Source: Treponema sp. (lineage in GTDB: Bacteria > Spirochaetota > Spirochaetia > Treponematales > Breznakiellaceae). Taken from it: DNA of 10,233 nt. Below the pieces are notes generated by a model, which searched no databases, was not told the DNA's origin, and saw only the letters and a program-made list of their open reading frames with translations. The DNA lies in assembly GCA_031259345.1 (NCBI GenBank), contig JAIRLQ010000190.1:1-10233 (forward strand), in the 5' to 3' direction. Below are positions 6,230 to 10,233 of the stretch, one piece after another (within the stretch, counting starts at the first letter, position 1; every line of letters starts with the position of its first letter). The translations under genes were made by a program, and so were the position numbers.

Positions 6230-6775
6230 TTACGGTTTTTTTGAATTAAAAAAAATACCAATTATGGAAAGCCCCGGAAACCTGGATGAAAATTCTTTAA
6301 GATGACTTCCTATAAACAGCGCGCAATAACCGGTAAGCACAGCGCCAATGGTAATACCCACAGGAAGAAGAAAACGCGATCCCTCGTCGTTGGCAAGCTT
6401 TCCAAAATCCATTCCAAAAAAAGCGGTGGACAATGACAAAAGCAAAAAGCATCCCGCAAAGATCCATCCCCTTACGGAAAAACCGCCGGAAGCGGAAAAG
6501 GAATTCTCCGATTCTTCTTCGGCAATCGCTTCATCCATGATTTTTTTCATAACCCTTTCCGTAATATCCGGGGAGGGGCGAAAAAAATCATTGTTGGCCG
6601 AATCCTGAAGCAGATCAAAAATTTTTACCGCCTCTGCGCAGCGGGAACAGAACAAGAGATGTATGTTTTGCCTCACCTGGACCAAAAAGGGAGGCGGATC
6701 TTCCCTGGATGAATTGTAAATTTCATTTATCACATGTTTAGTAAAAATACTTTTAATTGCTTTTACATACGTCAT
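6230..6775 (-). CDS. Zinc-type (ZAS) membrane anti-sigma factor
   Basis: A 181-residue protein encoded directly after the ECF sigma factor, with ATGA stop/start overlap. The N-terminal cytosolic part carries the HxxxCxxC signature of ZAS/zf-HC2 anti-sigma domains (H39, C43, C46), plus an upstream His (H14) at about the right distance. A Glu-rich linker follows (about residues 80-92), then two membrane segments (about 103-122 and 135-156) and a short cytosolic tail. Known members bind and silence the cognate sigma factor until a signal releases it; the second membrane segment and lack of a large periplasmic domain suggest that sensing is in or near the membrane. GGAGG lies six bases before the ATG, inside the sigma gene. 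The signal is not apparent from the sequence. Confidence 0.85.
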   Translation of the reverse strand: MTYVKAIKSIFTKHVINEIYNSSREDPPPFLVQVRQNIHLLFCSRCAEAVKIFDLLQDSANNDFFRPSPDITERVMKKIMDEAIAEEESENSFSASGGFSVRGWIFAGCFLLLSLSTAFFGMDFGKLANDEGSRFLLPVGITIGAVLTGYCALFIGSHLKEFSSRFPGLSIIGIFFNSKKP

Positions 6776-7347
6776 TCGATGCCTCCTTCGACAAAATCAC
6801 CCAAACGCCGGCGTAAAATTTTTTTTGCCCTAAACACATGGGACTTTACGGTATTAACCGGAAAACCCGTAATGGCTTCGATCTCTTTAAACGAACGGTC
6901 ATAAAAAAAGAAAAGATCTATACAGATACGGTAACGTTCGGGCAGTTCCCCTACCGCTTCACATACCGCATCTTTAAGGGCGCTTCGGACCGCGCTGCGT
7001 TCAGGATTGTCCCCGCCGGGCACAAAATCGTCTTCCGCCAGGCTGCGGTATTCCTTTTTCCGCGAAACACTGTTTACCGCGGTATTGTAAGCGATTTTGT
7101 AGAGCCATGTAGAAAATCTTGACCGCCCTTCAAAGCGGTCAAGCCCGCGGTAAACTTTTAAAAACACATCCTGGGCAAAATCCGAAGCGTCATCGCCATT
7201 TCTGAAAAAGCTCAAACCCATGTTGAATACTGCCTGCTGGTGCTTTTTTACGAGCAATCCGAAAACCTCTTTTTGCCCACCCCGGATCTGCTCCAGAATT
7301 ATCCGCTCCTCGTCATCCTCCCCCGGGATAAGCTGCTCGCTCTTCAT
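6772..7347 (-). CDS. ECF-subfamily RNA polymerase sigma-70 factor
   Basis: A 191-residue sigma factor with only regions 2 and 4. Region 2 covers about residues 31-97, including the core-binding/-10 segment DFAQDVFLKVYRGLDRF (56-72) and STWLYKIAYNTAVN (79-92). An acidic linker follows, then region 4 at about 128-181, with LPERYR (135-140), the helix-turn-helix FKEIEAITGFPVNTVKSH (153-170) and the basic tail RAKKILRRRL. Size and layout are typical. It directs polymerase to a small regulon under control of the downstream anti-sigma. Its ATG overlaps the stop of the preceding membrane-protein gene (ATGA at 7344-7347), and a Shine-Dalgarno is hardly visible, so translation is probably coupled. Which ECF group it belongs to cannot be judged here. 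Confidence 0.95.
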   Translation of the reverse strand: MKSEQLIPGEDDEERIILEQIRGGQKEVFGLLVKKHQQAVFNMGLSFFRNGDDASDFAQDVFLKVYRGLDRFEGRSRFSTWLYKIAYNTAVNSVSRKKEYRSLAEDDFVPGGDNPERSAVRSALKDAVCEAVGELPERYRICIDLFFFYDRSFKEIEAITGFPVNTVKSHVFRAKKILRRRLGDFVEGGIE

Positions 7348-7682
7348 GGGGATCTGTCGCAGCGTTTGATCCCATAATAGGCAAGGAGCCCCGTTCCGGT
7401 TGCCAGGGGAATAATCCCGCCCAAAAGACCGAAATTCAGGCCTATGGCAAGAACAAGAAAAATAGTAAGGGCAAGACCGACGGCGGCAAGGAGCAGCCCG
7501 GCGAGGAGGCTGAAGGCCAGAAGATCAAAAACCGGATGCTTGTACTGGCCCGCTTTAATTAACAGGGTTCTGCGTTTATGGCTCCAAAGCAGATAGAAAA
7601 AGACAACTACAGATCCCATCACTATCCCTACAATCGGAATAATTGAGACGATTATCTGGGCGACTGTTGCCTGCTGTTCCAT
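7344..7682 (-). CDS. Small membrane protein at the head of the ECF sigma operon
   Basis: A 112-residue protein of unknown function. Three membrane segments are visible (about residues 9-33, 52-80 and 84-105), with a short basic cytosolic loop, WSHKRRTLLIKAGQY (33-47). The layout resembles small DUF6249-like proteins often found beside ECF sigma genes; that resemblance is from memory and untested. The start is placed at the ATG 7680-7682. AAGGAAGG (7693-7700) lies about ten bases upstream, and the best promoter match puts transcription start near 7701. A longer frame beginning with TTG at 7706 would start upstream of that. Its stop overlaps the sigma start as ATGA. It may be an accessory sensor or a modulator of the anti-sigma factor, but this is inferred from position alone. 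Confidence 0.75.
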   Translation of the reverse strand: MEQQATVAQIIVSIIPIVGIVMGSVVVFFYLLWSHKRRTLLIKAGQYKHPVFDLLAFSLLAGLLLAAVGLALTIFLVLAIGLNFGLLGGIIPLATGTGLLAYYGIKRCDRSP

Positions 7683-7707
7683 CAAATATGACCCTTCCTT
7701 GGCCAAT

Positions 7708-7736
7708 ACTATAGCTTCTATTTCCTTCTGCGTCTA
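7708..7736 (-). promoter_or_regulatory. Promoter of the ECF sigma operon
   Basis: On the minus strand TAGACG (7731-7736, 4 of 6 to the -35 consensus) is followed after 17 bases by TATAGT (7708-7713, 5 of 6 to the -10 consensus). The expected start near 7701 gives a leader of about 19 bases that includes the AAGGAAGG ribosome site. The match is to the housekeeping pattern; I did not see an obvious ECF-type AAC motif that would show self-regulation. Confidence 0.5.
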
Positions 7737-7774
7737 TTAGACCCTTAAAAAAGAAAACGGTTGCGCCTTAAAAC

Positions 7775-8233
7775 TTACCGGATTAACATAAAATCGTTAA
7801 AATAAAGGACTTCCAATTTCCCCAGGCGCAGGATTTTGTTATACTGAACCAACAATCCGGCTTTTAGCTCGTCTTCCGGGGTTTCTTCCAATTCGCTTCT
7901 GCTTTGGCCCTTAAAATATTCCGCTGTAATACCGCGAAAGCCGGGAATCCGGGAAGACAGCTCTTCCGAAAAAGCCTTGTCGGCGGAATCGTAAGGAAAT
8001 GTTACATCCAAAATCACCATAGTCCCGTCGGAACACAAAAGCCTCTGGCGGCCTATTCCGGTAAAAATACGTTCTTCCTGTACGGAACTCCCTGTAGAGC
8101 GGGAAAGAGACGCCGGGGCGGCCCTGCTTTGGCGTAAAAACAAAGCCCACATTGTACCGGAGAGAAAAATCAGCGCCATGGCAATGACGATACCCAGGAG
8201 GATGCGATAGACAAGGACAAGAGCTTTTTTCAC
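7775..8233 (-). CDS. Single-pass membrane protein with FliL-like periplasmic domain
   Basis: A 152-residue protein with one N-terminal membrane anchor (about residues 9-33), a Ser/Ala-rich linker (37-50) and a small extracytoplasmic domain. The domain has a beta strand DGTMVILDVTFPY (69-81), a helix-like segment ending in IPGFRGITAEYF (96-107), and a C-terminus, KLEVLYFNDFMLIR (139-152). This recalls FliL, which sits at the flagellar motor and ends in a similar vYF-eFv motif. No other flagellar gene is in the window, so it may be a FliL paralogue with a different job. The start is a GTG (8231-8233) without a clear Shine-Dalgarno but with a promoter placed just before it. It is 92 bases upstream of the sigma operon and probably a separate unit. 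Confidence 0.6.
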   Translation of the reverse strand: MKKALVLVYRILLGIVIAMALIFLSGTMWALFLRQSRAAPASLSRSTGSSVQEERIFTGIGRQRLLCSDGTMVILDVTFPYDSADKAFSEELSSRIPGFRGITAEYFKGQSRSELEETPEDELKAGLLVQYNKILRLGKLEVLYFNDFMLIR

Positions 8234-8241
8234 CTTAATCT

Positions 8242-8271
8242 TTTGTAGACTTTTGTTGCTTTTCCTGTCAA
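8242..8271 (-). promoter_or_regulatory. Candidate promoter of the FliL-like gene, giving a near-leaderless mRNA
   Basis: On the minus strand a perfect TTGACA (8266-8271) is followed after 18 bases by TACAAA (8242-8247, 4 of 6). Transcription would begin two or three bases before the GTG start codon. The distance from the first T of TTGACA to the start codon is 38 bases, exactly as in front of glgP. Confidence 0.5.
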
Positions 8272-8350
8272 GGTATTAGGGATATGATAGGGTTGTTGGG
8301 GTTATTCAGGAAGCCGCTTGCTTTTCGGCCAGCCCCAACTCCAATATACA

Positions 8351-8356
8351 GAGGAG
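8351..8356 (+). promoter_or_regulatory. Shine-Dalgarno of the cupin gene
   Basis: GAGGAG lies six bases before the ATG at 8363-8365. It rules out a longer in-frame start at 8318, which has no ribosome site and would add 15 residues unlike the family. Confidence 0.8.
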
Positions 8357-8362
8357 AAAGCT

Positions 8363-8713
8363 ATGGTCATTAAACGGAACGAAATGAAAACAGAAGTTAA
8401 GGAAAAGATGCGGGACGGGGAGGGCGCGGCGAACTTTACCTATCTTGTTGACGCCGCAAACGAAAAAAACACCCGCTTGCTGGCGGAAATCACACTGGAA
8501 CCGGGCTGTTCAATCGGCTATCACAAGCACGATAAAGAAACAGAGTATTATTTTATTATTTCCGGAAGCGGCATGGTGAACGACAACGGCAACGATATCC
8601 GGATAAAGGCCGGGGACTCCATCATTACCGGAAACGGCGCGTCCCACAGCATAAAAAACACCGGCAATATCCCCCTGGTTTTGCATGCGATAATTGTTAC
8701 CTATAACGAATAA
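8363..8713 (+). CDS. Small single-domain cupin protein
   Basis: A 116-residue cytosolic protein with one beta-barrel cupin domain. Motif 1 is complete: G, five residues, H-K-H, four residues, E, six residues, G, in GCSIGYHKHDKETEYYFIIS followed by GSG. Motif 2 is complete except that the usual Pro is Gly (GDSIITGNGASHSIKN). All four metal ligands (His, His, Glu, His) are therefore present, so a bound metal is likely. Proteins of this size are annotated from mannose-6-phosphate isomerase-like enzymes to ligand-binding domains, and the substrate cannot be read from sequence. It is the first gene of the plus-strand operon, with only 13 bases between its stop and the threonine aldolase start. Confidence 0.88.
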   Translation: MVIKRNEMKTEVKEKMRDGEGAANFTYLVDAANEKNTRLLAEITLEPGCSIGYHKHDKETEYYFIISGSGMVNDNGNDIRIKAGDSIITGNGASHSIKNTGNIPLVLHAIIVTYNE

Positions 8714-8726
8714 TAGAAGGACCGCA

Positions 8727-9764
8727 ATGATCGATATACGCAGCGATACAGTTACCAAGCCAACCCCGGCAATGCGAAAAGCCATGGCGGACGCCGAAGT
8801 GGGGGACGATGTATACGGCGACGACCCCACAATCAACCGTCTGGAAAAACTGGGCGCCGAAATTTTGGAAAAAGAAGCGGCTGTGTTCGTACCCTCGGGC
8901 ACTTTTGGAAACCAGCTTGCCCTCTTTACCTGGGCAAAGCGGGGCACAGAAGTAATTGTAGGCGAAGAGGCCCATATCATTCAGCATGAGGCCGGCGCGG
9001 CCAGCGTGATTGCGGGGGTTCAAACCCGGACTATCCCCGCGCCGGACGGACGCATAAGCCGGAAAGCCCTGGAAGGGCGGCTTCGAAAGCGGGATCTTCA
9101 CTATCCGCCAACTTCGCTCATCTGCCTGGAAAACGCCCACTCATCCGGGCATGTTGTGCCCTTAAGGGTGATGGACGAAGCCCGTTCCGCGGCGGATGAA
9201 TGGAAGCTGCCAATACATCTGGACGGCGCCCGCATTTTTAACGCCGCATGCGCCCTGGGCGTAGAAGCAAAAGAAATTGCCCGGCGCGCGGATTCGGTGA
9301 TGTTCTGCCTTTCAAAAGGGCTTTGCGCGCCTGTAGGCTCCCTTTTGGCGGGCCCAAAAGATTTTACCGCCGAGGCAAGGATGAAAAGAAAAGTAATGGG
9401 CGGTGGAATGCGGCAGGCCGGCATACTTGCCGCCGCCGGTATTCTGGCGCTTCAGGATCATCCCAAACTGCTTGCGGAAGATCATGCCAGGGCGAAAAAG
9501 CTCGCAAAAGCCCTTTCCGAAATTGAAGGCATCACGATTCAAAGCGAAAATGTTGAAACCAACATGGTCTTTTTTGCCTGGCCGCCCGCGGGAGATGAAA
9601 AAACCGCGGCGTCCGTTGTCGAATGTTTTAAAGCAAAAGGTATAGTTATCAACGGCCCGGAAAGCGGCCTTTTCCGCTTTGTTACCCATTACTGGATTGG
9701 GGACAAAGAGCTGGAAACCATCATTCAGGTTTCCCGGGAAGTTTTTAAAACAGGAGCCGCATGA
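8727..9764 (+). CDS. ltaE: Low-specificity L-threonine aldolase (PLP, fold type I)
   Basis: A 345-residue PLP enzyme that splits L-threonine or L-allo-threonine to glycine and acetaldehyde. Family landmarks, in order: IRSDTVTKPTPAMRKAM (4-20), VGDDVYGDDPTINRLE (25-40), PSGTFGNQ (56-63), EEAHI with the PLP-stacking H83, HLDGARIFNA (164-173) with the cofactor-binding Asp, and CLSKGLCAPVGS (194-205) with the Schiff-base lysine K197. GGGMRQAG follows. All expected active-site residues are present and the length is usual. The ATG at 8727-8729 follows AGAAGGA (8715-8721) by five bases and gives the normal family N-terminus; a longer frame from 8694 would run back into the cupin gene. The downstream peptidase gene overlaps its stop as ATGA. 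Action on other beta-hydroxy amino acids is possible. Confidence 0.95.
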   Translation: MIDIRSDTVTKPTPAMRKAMADAEVGDDVYGDDPTINRLEKLGAEILEKEAAVFVPSGTFGNQLALFTWAKRGTEVIVGEEAHIIQHEAGAASVIAGVQTRTIPAPDGRISRKALEGRLRKRDLHYPPTSLICLENAHSSGHVVPLRVMDEARSAADEWKLPIHLDGARIFNAACALGVEAKEIARRADSVMFCLSKGLCAPVGSLLAGPKDFTAEARMKRKVMGGGMRQAGILAAAGILALQDHPKLLAEDHARAKKLAKALSEIEGITIQSENVETNMVFFAWPPAGDEKTAASVVECFKAKGIVINGPESGLFRFVTHYWIGDKELETIIQVSREVFKTGAA

Positions 9765-10233
9765 ACATTTTTGAAAAACGGCGGGAGCGGGTGTACGACT
9801 GCATGGCCGGGGAAAGCATCCCCATGCTGATCATTTTGGACTTTGAAGGGCGCCGCAATCCCACACTTCGCTGGCTTACAGGCCACCCCCAGGACGCCCT
9901 GCTTTTTCTTTCCGCAGACCGTAAATCTATCCTTGTGCCCTGGGACATCAACATGGCAATGCTTTACGCAAACGCCGATTCCATGCTCCCTTACGGCCAG
10001 TTTGACAGGGATGAAATAAAAGCCATAAATGGGGCGGCTAAGCTGTTCAACCTTCCCCACGGTTCCCGCATTGAGATCCCCCGGTCGACATCGTACCCGG
10101 ATTTTCTAAAATATGTAGAAACCCTGGACAGCTTGTATGTGATTTGCAGAAACGACGGAATATGGCCGGAGCTGGAAAAAAGCCGGGCGGTCAAGGATGA
10201 GGAAGAAATCAAACTGTACCGCCAGATTGCCGC
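9761..10233 (+). CDS. M24-family peptidase, Xaa-Pro aminopeptidase-like (N-terminal part only)
   Basis: The first 157 codons are visible; the frame is still open at the right edge. The ATG overlaps the threonine aldolase stop (ATGA). The visible part matches the creatinase/prolidase N-terminal domain: NPTLRWLTGHPQDALLFLSA (33-52), the strand SILVPWDIN (56-64), and the linker signature KSRAVKDEEEIKLYRQIA that precedes the metal-dependent catalytic domain. The catalytic metal ligands would lie outside the window, so activity cannot be confirmed. Family members cleave X-Pro bonds or dipeptides in the cytosol. The overlap suggests coupled translation with the aldolase. Confidence 0.85.
   Translation, partial: MNIFEKRRERVYDCMAGESIPMLIILDFEGRRNPTLRWLTGHPQDALLFLSADRKSILVPWDINMAMLYANADSMLPYGQFDRDEIKAINGAAKLFNLPHGSRIEIPRSTSYPDFLKYVETLDSLYVICRNDGIWPELEKSRAVKDEEEIKLYRQIA

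Noticed and set aside
7683..7706. TTG start giving a longer form of the sigma-operon membrane protein
   Set aside because: It would lie upstream of the predicted transcription start near 7701, and the ATG at 7680-7682 has its own AAGGAAGG site.
8256..8350. Plus-strand promoter for the cupin operon (TATGAT at 8283-8288 or TATACA at 8345-8350)
   Set aside because: Both -10-like boxes lack a -35 box better than 3 of 6 at proper spacing, so I could not choose one.

Overview
The window reads as an ordinary bacterial chromosome segment of moderate G+C. The best guess for its source is a spirochaete of the Treponema type. That is an inference from the mix of genes (a FliL-like protein, a Thermotoga-type glucan phosphorylase, a KAPAKK-repeat basic protein, a glycyl-radical-type activase) and not from any marker gene. 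No rRNA, tRNA, CRISPR array, transposase or phage gene was seen.

Layout. Positions 1-8233 are almost entirely minus-strand; 8363-10233 are plus-strand. The left part holds the 5' end of a radical SAM activase (running off the left edge), a sedoheptulokinase-like FGGY sugar kinase just upstream of it, and a YhhQ/VUT-family queuosine-precursor transporter broken by one apparent missing C. Next comes a 450-base gene-free stretch rich in stem-loops. It is followed by a small Lys/Ala/Pro-rich histone-H1-like protein made of eleven 9-residue repeats, and by a full-length alpha-glucan phosphorylase. Positions 6230-7682 hold a tightly overlapped three-gene operon: small membrane protein, ECF sigma factor, and zinc-binding-type membrane anti-sigma factor. 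A single-pass FliL-like protein follows at 7775-8233. A 129-base divergent intergenic region separates it from a plus-strand operon of a small cupin, a low-specificity threonine aldolase and the start of an M24 (Xaa-Pro aminopeptidase-like) protein that leaves the window on the right.

How the genes work together. The glucan phosphorylase releases glucose-1-phosphate from storage glucan. The sugar kinase would feed sedoheptulose-7-phosphate (or a related sugar phosphate) into the pentose phosphate pathway. The sigma/anti-sigma pair is a self-contained signalling unit whose signal is unknown. The cupin, aldolase and peptidase are translationally close, but they suggest no obvious shared pathway beyond amino-acid and peptide metabolism.

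The most notable points are the frameshifted transporter; a stem-loop repeat present twice in opposite orientation with its hairpin kept although the loop changes; two promoters that sit at exactly the same short distance from a start codon with no Shine-Dalgarno, suggesting leaderless mRNAs; and the ATGA-overlapped sigma operon with an uncharacterised membrane protein. I do not see strong evidence for a wholly new system.
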